Source: Chara braunii (Eukaryota; Streptophyta; Charophyceae; Charales; Characeae). Taken from it: a stretch of DNA of 39,535 nt. A program made the position numbers and the translations under genes. Shown piece by piece: positions 20,101-30,102 of the stretch. Location of the stretch: contig BFEA01000008.1 of the NCBI GenBank assembly GCA_003427395.1, forward strand, positions 2,174,336 through 2,213,870. Reading direction: 5' to 3'. Every line of letters starts with the position of its first letter. The stretch's first letter is position 1. Under the pieces are notes generated by a model that ran no database searches, was not told the origin of the DNA, and saw only the letters and a program-made list of their open reading frames with translations.

Positions 20101-23100
20101 TGGTGATGTCACCTTCTACAATCCAAGTTCGGATCTCGGCGGACTTCGGGGTTCCGCGCAAATCCAACCGCCCCGTTCAAGACCCCGGACTGTCCGACGT
20201 GGTCTGCTAGTCGGAAACCCTGGGGTGCGCAAAATGCTCGCTTCGAGAAATGGCTTATAGGGGTTTATGGGGGGGTGCGCCCAAGCATCGCCTGCTTCTG
20301 TGCAAACGCCAAGCACCTGTTCCTATAGATGCGACCGCGCGAAAACCTGTTACTCGCTACACTCGCATCCGCCAAGTTCGGATCCCGGCGGACTTTGAGG
20401 ATCCGCGGGAAACTAACCGTCCTTCGCATGAGGTGTGGACCTTTGCGTGCGAGTTGCTACCGGGAGGAGTATTGGTTCGTAAAATTCCTCGCTGTATGGA
20501 ATGCCCATTCAGGGGTTTACAGGGGTTTCCATCGGTGCCATCAAGCGTGTCCGTTATCGGGGTGCCGTCGATCCCGACGAGTTTTGGCAGTCGGAGGCCC
20601 TGGGGTGCGCCGAATGCTCGCTTCAAGAAATGGCTTGTAGTTGTTTACTGGGGGTGCGCCCAATCATCATCTGCTTCTGTGCAAACGCCAACCAACCGTT
20701 CCAACAGTTGCAGCCGCGCGAAAACCTGAGACTCGCTGCACTCGCATCCTCCAAATTCGGATCCCGGCGGACTTTGAGGATCCGCTGGAATCCAACCGTC
20801 CTACGCATGACGCGTGGACCATTGCGTGCGACTTGATTGCGAGAGGAGTATTGGTGCGCAAAATTCCTCGCCGTCTGGAATGCCCTTGTAGCGGTTTAAG
20901 GGGGTTGTCGTTGGTGGCAGCAAACGTGTCCGTTGTCGGTCTGCCGTCGATCCCGACATGCTCTGGTAGTCGCACGTTCACATAGCTGCAGCCACAAGAA
21001 AATCAGTTGCTCGCTGCACACACATCCGCCAAGTTCGGATCCCGGCGGACTTTGAGGATCTGCGGCAATCTAATCGTCATTCGCATGAGGCGTGGACCTT
21101 TGCGTGCCCGTTGCTTCCGGGAGGAGTTCTGCTGCGCAAAATTCCTCGCCGTCTGGAATGGCCGTGTAGGGGTTTATGGGGGTTGACGTCGGTTACTGCA
21201 AACGTGTCCGTTGTCGGTCTGCCGTCGATCCCGCAGTGTTCTGGTAGTCGCAGGCCCTTCGTTCCGCAAAGTGCTCGCTTCAAGAATAGGCGTTTAGGGA
21301 TTTATGGCGGGCGCGGCCAAGCATCACCAGCTTCTGTGCACACGCCAACCACCCGTTCCAATAGTTGCAACCGCGCGAAAACCTGTTACTCGCTGCACTC
21401 GCATCCGCCAGGTTCGAATCCCGACGGACTTTGAGAATCCGCATGCATTTAACCGTCCTTCGCATAAGGCGTGGACCTTTTCGTGCCAGTTGGTCCAAGG
21501 AGGAGTATTGGTGCACAAAATTCCTCGCCACCTGGAATGCCCGCGTAGGGGTTTATGGGGGTGGTCGTCGGTGACAGCAGACGTGACCTTCATCGGTCTG
21601 CCGTCGATCTATGTTGCCCCCTACGGGTTTGGACCGTCGCGGAGCGCGGAGTCTTGTCGTGGACGTGCTCGTGTTCCGGTGCGCTTTCCGGTTCGCGCTG
21701 TCGCACGTCGACGTTCCCGGCGCGCGAATCGGGGTTCGCCTTGTCGATTGGCGGAGTCGGGGTTTGGGAGGGTTGCAGGGGAGGGGGTCTTTCATCCATT
21801 TCTGCATTTCGACATGTTATTTACGGGAATCTGACCGTGGGAATCTAACCGTTCTTCGCATGAGGCGTGAACCTTTTCGTGCGAGTTGCTTCCAAGGGGA
21901 GTATTGTTGCGCAAAATTCATCGCCGTCATGAATGCCCGTGTAGGGGTTTGTGGGGGTTGCCGTCGATGACAGCAGACATGTCCATTGTCAGTCTGCCGT
22001 CGATCCCGACGTGTTCTGGAAGTCGGAGGCCCAGGGGTGCGCAGAATGCTCGATTCAAGAAATGGCTTATGGGGGTTTGTGGGGGGTGCCCCCAAGCATG
22101 GCCTGCTTCTGTGCAAAAGCCAACCACCCGTTCCAATAGTTGCAGCCGCACGAAAACCTGTTAATCGCTGCACTCGCATTCCGCCGAGTTCGGATCCCGG
22201 CGGACTTTGAGGATCCGTGGGAATCTAACCGTCCTTCGCATGATTCGTGGACCTTTGCGTGTGAGTTGATTGCGCGAGGAGTATTGGTGCGCAACATTAC
22301 TCGTCGTCTGTGTCTGTAGGGGTCAATTTGGGGTCGCGCTGCGCCGAATTGTATGGTGGTACATCCACCGCTACCCTTTGTTCTGCGAGTGTTGTCGCAC
22401 GACGACCAATTGAAAGCGTGATGGCCTTGCTTCTGTGCGCCCGAAAATAACGTTCCTTGCGTGCCCCCGCTGATGCTCCCTTCAAATGACACCAGTCGCG
22501 CAAAAACCGGTTCCTTGGTGCTCCAAGGCCCGCTTGAACGACGACTCCCTGCGAGCTTCGGGACTCTCCGTTATTCTGACCGTCATTTTCAACGGCTTAG
22601 ACTTCCCCGTGCGTTTTTGTGCGCGGTGGCCTGGTGGTGCGCAAAATTTTTCGTCTTGAGGATTGCCCTTAAAGGGGTTTATTGGGGTTGACGGCGGTTT
22701 CTGTGGCCGGTTCGAAATGCGGTCTGCCGTTGATCTTCGTTGCCCTCCGATNAAAGGAATCGTCGCGACAGGTGAGGTTCAGTCGCCGATATGCTTCTGC
22801 CTCGGCGTGCTTTGCAGTTCGCGCGGTCAGGTGTCAATATTGCCATCGCACAAGTCGGAGATCGCATTCTCGTTTTCGCGGACCAGGATTTGTTGGGGTT
22901 CTGGGAGGGTCTTCCATCCATGGTTGTAATTTTCTTCTCCACGCCGCCTGGGTGTTGGAGTTGAGCGTTGTTCTACCTTTGCCTTTCGAAATCAGGTAGT
23001 TTGGTCGATAGGGGCAATCGGTGTTCGCAGGGGTCTCTTGGGGCCCGCGCTACGACGACTTGTGAGGTGCTGCACTCACGACTAGCCTTCCTACTTACAG

Positions 23101-23310
23101 CGGCAGAGCGTGGACACGAGGTTCGGAGCGCGGCGAACTTTCCAGTTCTGGGTGATGCTAACCGTCCTTTTGCGCGGCCTGGTCCATCGCTTGTGTTGTT
23201 ATTGTCGGGGACCCATGGGTGCGCAATCAAGCTCGCCGTGTGTGTTGCCGTGGTTGGGGTATATAGGGGTAGCTAATGGTGGCAGTCATTATTGTCGTTC
23301 GCGTGCGGAG
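20101..23310. repeat. Diverged tandem array, about 379-bp unit, each with a 22-bp motif
   Basis: Motifs start at 20125, 20374, 20753, 21031, 21410, 22186 and (weak) 23119. 20374 to 20753 and 21031 to 21410 are both 379 bp. The typical unit runs motif, TTGAGGATCCGC, CTAACCGTCCTTCGCATGA, GAGGAGTATTGGTGCGCAAA, ATTCCTCGCCGTCTGGAATG, GGGGTTTATGGGGG, GTGTCCGTTGTCGGTCTGCC, GTTCCAATAGTTGCA. A second unit type replaces the middle at about 21605-21840 and 22740-22945 (TTGCCC start, GGTTCGCGCTGTC, TTTGGGAGGGTTG, CATCCAT). Units after 22210 are increasingly decayed. No gene is supported. Confidence 0.85.
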
Positions 23311-23483
23311 ACGCTTCGGTGAGAAGCCGCGCGGGCTGCAAAGGCTTTCAGTACAGACACACATACTTCGAATCGACATGTAGTTACTCGGGGGTTGTGG
23401 GGGTCGGTTGAGGGTCATTAAACCATGTTATTTTTTGTCTTCTTCCTCTCATACCATTGCTTTCGTTACGTCGATTGGCCGAC

Positions 23484-23748
23484 NNNNNNNNNNNNNNNNN
23501 NNNNNNNNNNNNNNNNNNNNNNNNNNNNNNNNNNNNNNNNNNNNNNNNNNNNNNNNNNNNNNNNNNNNNNNNNNNNNNNNNNNNNNNNNNNNNNNNNNNN
23601 NNNNNNNNNNNNNNNNNNNNNNNNNNNNNNNNNNNNNNNNNNNNNNNNNNNNNNNNNNNNNNNNNNNNNNNNNNNNNNNNNNNNNNNNNNNNNNNNNNNN
23701 NNNNNNNNNNNNNNNNNNNNNNNNNNNNNNNNNNNNNNNNNNNNNNNN
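23484..23748. other. Assembly gap (265 N)
   Basis: A run of N, followed directly by GGGGGG. Open frames across it are meaningless. Confidence 1.
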
Positions 23749-23887
23749 GGGGGGTTGGCCCTTAATTCTGTAGTAATCGTGCTTACAGTTTGCTCTGCTG
23801 TTTTGCAGGGTGTGGAGACGAATTCGAATGAACCGTTTAATCCGCACTGGATAGTTTAATCGATTTCGCTAACGGGAATCACAACCG

Positions 23888-24521
23888 TTGCACCGACGGT
23901 TACATGACGGCGCCAAAGACGGCTCGGCGAANGGCCGCATGAAACGGNANATGGAAACTGAAGAAGCCGTCGACTTGCATTGCCAGCTACAACACCTGGA
24001 ATTGGCCCCGACGAGCTCTTCGGACAGTTCGCCGTTCCAACAGTCCACTGCAGTTTTCCTCAGAAAAAGAAGTCTAGCTTTTCGTGAGAGCTTTGGAGGT
24101 TGCATCCAACTGCCTACGGATTTGGCGACAACGTCCGCAGGTGAAGAACCGTCTGCCTCCTGGATCGAGTTCCACTTTCCTGGCGAGGTGAACCTCGCCA
24201 CTTCGGCGCACAGCAGTTGCGCGCGAATGGGTGCTTCTTACACAACATCTGATGACGAGAGTGAGAAGTTGGTGGCCACTGATTACTCATCTGGACAACA
24301 GTCCTCTTCCACTAGACCTTTGCTTCGCGCTACCTCCGGTAGTACGGAGTTGGTAGCCACCGACTATTCTTTGGAGGAACTTTCCACAGCACGGGCAAGT
24401 CCAACGCAAGTGCGAAGTGATGATGCGAGAAGGGCGATACTGCAGATTTTGCCCGCACCTCTGTCAGGGGTGATGCAGAGAGAAGGGCGATGCAGAGAGA
24501 AGGGCGATACAGAGTCAGACT
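23888..24521 (+). pseudogene. N-terminal region of the DUF7869-type gene, separated by a 127-bp duplication
   Basis: The frame opened at 23888 has Ser/Glu-rich low-complexity residues (SEKLVATDYSSGQQSSS, later ELVATDYSLEELS) and reaches ARRAILQILPAPL at about 24425-24465. The same DNA recurs 127 bp downstream (landmark AGGGCGATAC at 24431 and 24558) in the next frame, where it continues into the main protein. Because 127 is not a multiple of three, the duplication separates the two frames. The LVATDYS repeat is internal. Ns at 23932, 23948 and 23950 leave a few residues unknown. The start codon is unproven. Confidence 0.45.
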
Positions 24522-26177
24522 GTGTCGGAAGCGTCTGACACGGGTGATGCAGAGAGAAGGGCGATACTGCAGATTTTGCCCGCACCTCTGCCAGGCGAAA
24601 GACGAACGTATAGCATGGCTAATAGGAACGCTAGGAGGAGAGAACAGTACAAAAGAGCGAGAAACATGTTGTCCGAAAAAAGAATGCTCATGGTGCGCGG
24701 CATGGCATGTTGCAAGGCTCGATGTTCTTACGACGTGTCGCCTGAGGAAGTGCGAAAGGTTAGATAAGGACTGTACAGTAAGACTCCGGTGGAGCGAGCT
24801 GAGTGGTGGATGAAAAGTATTAAGGATTTCACAGTGAATGAGGGTGGACAGAGACGTGTCCGCCCCGTGGAGTTTGAACGTTCGATGTGCGTCAAGGCGT
24901 ACTGCAATGTACTCGGTGTCTCGCGTAATACATTTTACAGCTACAAAAAGCGTTTCGACAATGCTTACGTGCGTTCTGAGCATGGCCTGACGGGAAAATG
25001 TCGGCCAACCAGTAAGACGGTCGCCATGCTTGCCATCATGAGAACGTTCATCGAGTGTCATGCGGATAACATGCCGAATGAGGTGGCTAATGAAGGTGAG
25101 GTTTCTAGATCGAAGCTTCAACTCCCCGCTGCTTTCACGAAGCGATCAATTTATGAGTCCATCAAATCAGACTTTCTGGCCGCTGGCCTCGCTGTCTTGT
25201 CTGAGTCCAACTTCTATAAATTGTGGCGGAAACACTTTTTCCACATTTCCCTCACGCACTCTAACACGTTCACGAAGTGCGCCGTCTGTCATGAGCTGAA
25301 GGAACGTATACAGTATGCTCCTCTTCCTCGAGATCGAGAACAAGCTCGAGACGATATGAAAGTTCACCAAAGGAGGCAAGTTGAACACAGATTGGACTAT
25401 AGTCGAGCGAAAAGTGATTCGATGGTCCGTCGGAACGAGCGTTTGTGTCTCATCATTGACGGCATGGATCAGAAGAAAACAACTATCCCCCATATTGGTC
25501 AGGCTAACTACTCGAAAGCACTTAGGCACGAGATGATGATGAAGACGAATCTGAGAGGCGTCATTGCACACGGTAGAGACCCTAGTATATATGTATACAC
25601 GTGGTTTTCGTGTTTCAAACACGATTCGAACACGATCGCTACTTGTGTTATGAGAACCCTTGTCGAGATTCAAGGGAGCGGGACGCCACTGCCACGATGT
25701 TTGCGCATTCAAGCGGATAACTGTTGGCGGGAAAACAAGAACAAGTACATATATGCGATGGTTGCGCTGTTGGTTAAGTTCAAAGTTTTCGAAGAGGTAG
25801 AAATAGGTTTCATGCTGGTGGGACACACCCATACAGACATTGACGCTACTTTCTGTGTTTTCTCGAAGAAATTGAAAGACATAGATGCTTATATTATGGA
25901 CGAGTTCTTCGAGCTCATAGAGCAATCACACAAAAAGCCTCCCAAATGTATTTTCCTCGATACGATGGAAGATTGGATTAGTATAGTAGACCCGTGCGTT
26001 GCGTCAGACATTACCGGTATTTCGAAACCGCACTTGCTTAAATTTTTGATGGTTGGAGATAATCCGGGCATGTTGTACAAGGAGTTTTACGATGACGACG
26101 AATGGTTGCCCGAGAAAGGTCCGATTTATTGGAGATTGTCAGTCGAATTGATGAGGTTTATAAGTGGCATGAGGTAG
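24522..26177 (+). pseudogene. DUF7869-type transposase-like protein, one in-frame stop
   Basis: The frame from 24522 contains CCKARCSYDVSPEEVRKVR, meets TAA at 24765-24767 and continues in the same frame for 462 residues from 24789. That part has a helix-turn-helix-like stretch (VKAYCNVLGVSRNTFYSYKK, residues 35-54), CAVC (164-167) and the block diagnostic of DUF7869: LIIDGMDQ (221-228), RIQADNCWRENKNKY (306-320) and VGHTHTDIDATF (344-355). Asp224, Asp310 and Asp350/352 could form an RNase H-like acidic set. This is inferred, not established for the family as I know it. It is the only plus-strand gene in the insert and lies next to the right end, the usual place for a transposase. Translation stops at 26177. 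The TAA and the upstream duplication suggest it is inactive. Confidence 0.7.
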
Positions 26178-26379
26178 AGCAAGTGACATGTTGTGTGCGT
26201 GACGCCATCGGTAAGTCCTTGGCAAGTGTCTGTAGGTTTGTAAGGGTGAAGTACATTTCGGTGTTCTCGAGGGTGGCGACGAATGGACAACCACAAACCC
26301 TTGTTTTCGAGTCGTCTATGAATGCCTTATACGGGTTTGGTTCTAACGGGACGCGGGGACATCGGTAGGAACTTCAAAT

Positions 26380-27450
26380 TTTGTAAATGATAGCGTTTTT
26401 GAAAGTTTACATTTTTGCGGCTCGTAGCGTTTCATTTAGACGTAGTTCAATGTAGAGTTCGCTTGTAGCGTTTAATGTAGACGTACTTCAATCTTGCATT
26501 TGCGATTTTTTGCATGTGTCGATACAATGTTGAACTTTAGTTACCAATACAATTTTTGACTTTTAATTTTTCATGGGTACGACATTTCTTGGAGTGAGAC
26601 AGAATCCATGGTACTCACGTGAATTTCAGCTTCATATGACAATGTCATATCGGTTTTTGATTTTTTGTCAAAGTGCGTCGGAATCCATACATAAACCATC
26701 TAGTTTCGCCTTCACACAATGTCATGTGTAGTACGTCTGATTCAAGTGCATTTCAATGCATGACAATGACATGTCAGTTTCGTCTTTAAAGTCACATAAA
26801 TTGTCGAAGTGTGATAGACTCCAAAATTATCGAAGTATCACAGTGTTGGAATCCATTCATTAATCACACCGAACAGACTGAGTGTCACGTCTTTTAATAA
26901 GTATGTAGTACATAAATTATCAAAGTGCGATGGAACCCATAGTCACTGTACTTAAACCGTAATCTCATTTGTCGTGTCATTCGTTTGTCGTGTAATTCGT
27001 TAAACTTTGTCGTGAATAGTATACATTTAATAGAGTTAAAGCAAAAATTATCGAAGTGCGACGGAATCGATACTAGACTATTAGTACTTAAACCATCCGT
27101 GTGCTTACCGTAAATGTCTCACTTCGATTGAGTTTCAATAAATTAAGGGAAGTCACAATGTCATCTAAAAGAGGTTCGACTCAATGTTGACTCAAAATTG
27201 AGCAAGGTGTAAAGAAATCGAGAGTTCAACAATTCATGTTGTAACCGTAACGACTTTTAAGTTACAAAATTGATGGAAGTGCAATGGAATCCACACTTAA
27301 TCCATCATGATCAGTAAGTGATTGCCTTGAATCTCCAGTTTATATTCAATTTATGGTCTCTCAATTGCATTCTTCGGGTTCCTAAGTTTCATTCAGGTCC
27401 AAAATATAGCAATTTTAACATGAAATTAATAGCGTGCGAGTACCAATTTA
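26380..27450. repeat. AT-rich right subterminal region with motif variants
   Basis: No gene is seen. Copies related to the 22-bp motif start at 26671, 26807, 26923, 27054 and 27277, with one split copy near 26833. They read AAGTGCG then GGAATCC then ATACT, often preceded by AAATTATCG and followed by CTTAAACCATC. These resemble the left-end form (AAGTGTG, GGGATCC, GTACTT) more than the internal form. All are in plus orientation. Confidence 0.6.
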
Positions 27451-27453
27451 AAA

Positions 27454-27484
27454 TATAATGTCCTATTTTAACGAATAACATGTT
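27454..27484 (-). repeat. Inner terminal inverted repeat, right copy (31 bp)
   Basis: Exact reverse complement of 2585-2615. It is followed outward by TTTTACACATGG and GC-rich sequence with a T-run, paralleling the A-run outside the left copy. Confidence 0.75.
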
Positions 27485-27644
27485 TTTTACACATGGTGGG
27501 GGGTGACGTGGTAGGGGGCGTAGGCCTCTGGGGAGTTTTTTTTTTTCACTTTTGGGGTTCGCTGAACGAGGCCCACCACCCCGCAGTCCGCAATGTGCCC
27601 GCACGCCCACCGGGGTCGCGTTCAATTTTTTCGCACCACGTAGC

Positions 27645-27743
27645 GCGCAGCGCGTTTGAACGCCATTAAACACGGCCCCAGGAGGTATAAATGCTCACGT
27701 TTGAACGTGAACGCGCGTTCAGCGCGTTCATCTGGTTACATAG
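27645..27743. repeat. Right outer terminal repeat: GAACGCG palindrome cluster
   Basis: CGCAGCGCGTTTGAACGCC, TTTGAACGTGAACGCGCG and TTCAGCGCGTTCA form overlapping palindromes. 27708-27730 pairs with 1467-1489 (22 of 23). The segment ends 13 bp further, at the 9-bp repeat. Confidence 0.6.
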
Positions 27744-27752
27744 TTGTGAGTC
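27744..27752. repeat. Right copy of 9-bp direct repeat
   Basis: TTGTGAGTC, identical to 1413-1421. LINE-derived sequence resumes directly after it. Confidence 0.65.
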
Positions 27753-27801
27753 ATGTCAGTGGGTGCGCTTGTTTGTCGGCCGATGTTATGGGAGTCAGGC
27801 T

Positions 27802-29160
27802 TCATAGCTGGATGTGGACTAGCAGGGCCCATGGGAGGTCGTCGGCCATCATAAGTCTGACTATTGCCTTTAGCAATAGGGTTTTAATTTGATCCTCCTG
27901 GTCTATGATGGCTAGACCTCCCCGGGTTCGAGGTTGGGTTATATGTGCCCATGCCACTCTTTTTATGCACGCCCTCAGTTCCTGGTCGTTCCTCCATAGG
28001 TATGTTGCGATGGCTTCTTTGAGGTTGGGAATATGTCTGGGTGCCAAGGGCCAGAATGCAGTTTTATTATTTATACCAAATAGTGGAGAGGACTGCATTA
28101 TTGATTACCAATGCTCTGCCCTCTAGGGATGTATGCAGTCCTTTCCGTTTGGCCATCGCTTGTATGGTTGTCTGGACCAGGTGGTTCCCGTGGTCCTTCG
28201 GTGGACCCAACGTTGCGAGGCGGACTCCCAGTAAATGTATTGCCTCTTCTTTCTGCCGCCAGTTCACTGCTGGCTTCTCTGGTGGGGGCTGACCCATTGT
28301 GTGGAGCCACCACACTTCAGTCTTATGGCCCCAATTGACTTTCATGTCTGCGGCAATAGAGAAGAGGTGAATGGTCTCTGCTAGAGCCCCTAGACTGGAG
28401 GGGGTGACTTTGATAAGAACAGTCAAATCGTCAGTAAATAGAGAAGTAACCGGGATTTTTTGTTCTGGAACGCGTTCTATATCTTGGTTAGTTCTAATTA
28501 GGGAGGCGAGGACTTCCATGACAATAATGAACATCAACAGGGCTATCGGGTCTCCCTGTCTTACCGATCTCTGTAACGGGAAGGGGTGTGTCAGGTGACC
28601 GTTGAGCATGGTGTTGGTAGTGGAGGATTGATGCAGGGTGATGAACCTGTGGTAAAAGATCGGGCCAAAATTCAACTTTGATAAGCATAGGTCGAGAAAT
28701 TTCCAGTCTACATGGTCGTATGCTTTCTCAAAGTCTATAAATAGGACAGCCTCGTCCACCCTCCTTTGTTGAGCATACTTTATTGTTTCATTGACCAACA
28801 ATATGTTGTCCTGAATGTTGCGATGTGGCATGAATCCTGTCTGGTCCATGTGGATGAGTTGGCCCATGTTTTGTAGCAATCTGTTACTCAGTGCTTTAGC
28901 CACTATTTTATACGGTATAGGAAGGAGAGTAATCGGTCTGTAGTTACGGATCGCTGCTTAATCTCCTTTCTTATAGATCAACGTAGTAACTCCTTGGCTC
29001 ATCAGGTGACCAAAGCCACCCTCCGTTTGAGTAGTATGTATATATGCCATAAGGTCCTGATGCAAAAGTTCCCAGAAATGGAGCCAGAATTCCTTCGGGA
29101 GTGCGTCTAAGCCCCAAGTCTTTTCGTCCTCCATTGCGGTTAGCGCAACGTGTATCACGT
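27802..29160 (-). pseudogene. LINE reverse transcriptase domain
   Basis: The frame from 29158 has EDEKTWGLDALPKEFW and GVTTLIYKKGD, then an in-frame TAA (about 28960), then RNYRPITLLP. The next open frame (28903-28067) carries TGFMPHRNIQDNI (22-34), LFIDFEKAYDHVDW (54-67, first catalytic Asp), SVRQGDP (113-119) and SLFTDDL (154-160), where FTDD replaces the usual Y/F-A-D-D with both Asp kept. A third frame (28098-27802) gives FWPLAPRHIPNLKEAIATYL and LRACIKRVAWAHITQPRTRG, typical of the segment after the RT fingers and palm. Stops and frame changes make it inactive. Downstream coding is cut at 27744 by the large insertion. Confidence 0.9.
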
Positions 29161-29266
29161 TTGATGTGAGGGAGGCTTCTAGCGTGTCCCTCTGCTGGCT
29201 TGATAAGAGGGCTGTGAAATTGTGTAGCAGGGCGGCTCGGGCTGGTTCGAGTGTGTCTTCTCGCAG

Positions 29267-29572
29267 TCAGGCATTCTCGGAAGTGAAAAGTTTTTGATAG
29301 TATCGGGTGGTGTAATCCACGATTGTGTAAGAGTTAGTGGCGTCGGGGAGCTGTCGATCAAACGGGTGGTGGAGCGTTGAGACAATGTTTTGCCTTGCTT
29401 TTCTTTTGACCTTTCGAAAGAAGGCTTTGGCCATTGTGCCTTCAGTTGCCCTTTTTCTGATTCGGGCTTGGATGCGCCATGCCTCCGATTCTTGGTCTAG
29501 GTAGTCTTGCAAGTGATCTCCAGCTTCCTGCAATTGGTTGAAGGTGGGGATGTTCAAAGGTTTCTGTCGCAT
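29267..29572 (-). pseudogene. LINE linker between endonuclease and reverse transcriptase
   Basis: Helical, charged frame (FNQLQEAGDHLQDYLDQESE, then RIRKRATEGTMAKAFFRKVK and VDYTTRYYQKLF). Such a segment precedes the RT in LINE ORF2. KAFFRKVK followed by a Y-Y-Q-K-L-F block is the expected pattern. A frame change separates it from the RT. Confidence 0.7.
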
Positions 29573-30102
29573 CCGGTCGTCCCATTGCTCAAGAGTATGC
29601 AGTAATATGTCAATGGTTTCCTTGCAGTCCCTCGCGTGGTTGATAGAAAACTTTTTTATTCGGTCCCTGAGTCTGGCTATCCCTGTGTTGAACTAGTCTA
29701 CCAGCGAGGGGTGAGCAGTCTTTTGTGTGGACCAGTATTGCCAAAATTGTTCAACCAGTTCCTGCAGGCTAGGCAACTTGAGCAAGGAGGAGTTAAACTT
29801 ATAGAAGTTGGGCCCCCGTGTGATCTGTCGGTGAAATGATAGACCCAAGACTATCCCCCTGTGGTCAAAGGATCGGCACGGGCTCAACGGTTGTATTTCA
29901 GCAACTATAGCCAGACCTGACAATGCCTGTGACAACAAAAGAAGTCAATTCCTGAATTAGACAGTCCCGCTGCGCCCCGGGACCTGAGATAAGTGTAGAC
30001 CTGTTTGGTGGGATGGAGCATTATGAAAATGTCGCAAAGCTGCAGCTCCTCCATCATTTGATGCAAAGCAATGATGTCTGTGGTGACTTCACCATCATAA
30101 GG

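Larger units (their letters stand above)
1422..27743. mobile_element. Giant (about 26.3 kb) TIR transposon inserted in a LINE
   Basis: The segment is bounded by the 9-bp repeat TTGTGAGTC. Removing it with one repeat copy joins two complementary parts of a LINE on the minus strand, and the peptide across the join reads APTDMTHKPFVGDLWDTQ. The ends match in inverted orientation twice: an outer palindrome (1467-1489 against 27708-27730, 22 of 23 bases) and an inner 31-bp block (2585-2615 against 27454-27484, identical). Cargo includes a C48/Ulp1-type protease, a ParB plus DNA-methyltransferase-like gene, an acidic protein and a DUF7869-type protein that could be the transposase. A 22-bp palindrome found only inside this segment recurs over 40 times. 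No polymerase B, integrase, capsid, or recognisable MULE, hAT or CACTA transposase was seen, so the class is open. Several genes are broken, so this copy is probably dead. Confidence 0.7.

Noticed and set aside
20250-22200. Many 80-190-codon frames
   Set aside because: The same residues recur in different frames and strands because of the tandem array; no consistent reading frame.
23408-23859. Open frames across 23484-23748
   Set aside because: They consist of undetermined bases.
2585-27484. Separate 24.9-kb element bounded by the 31-bp repeats with TTTT duplication
   Set aside because: Possible, but TTTT is low complexity, and the LINE breakpoints and the 9-bp repeat place the border further out; kept only as an alternative.
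1422-27743. Polinton/Maverick or integrated virus
   Set aside because: No family B polymerase, retroviral-type integrase, packaging ATPase or capsid protein; a C48-type protease alone is not enough, and the duplication is 9 bp rather than 6.
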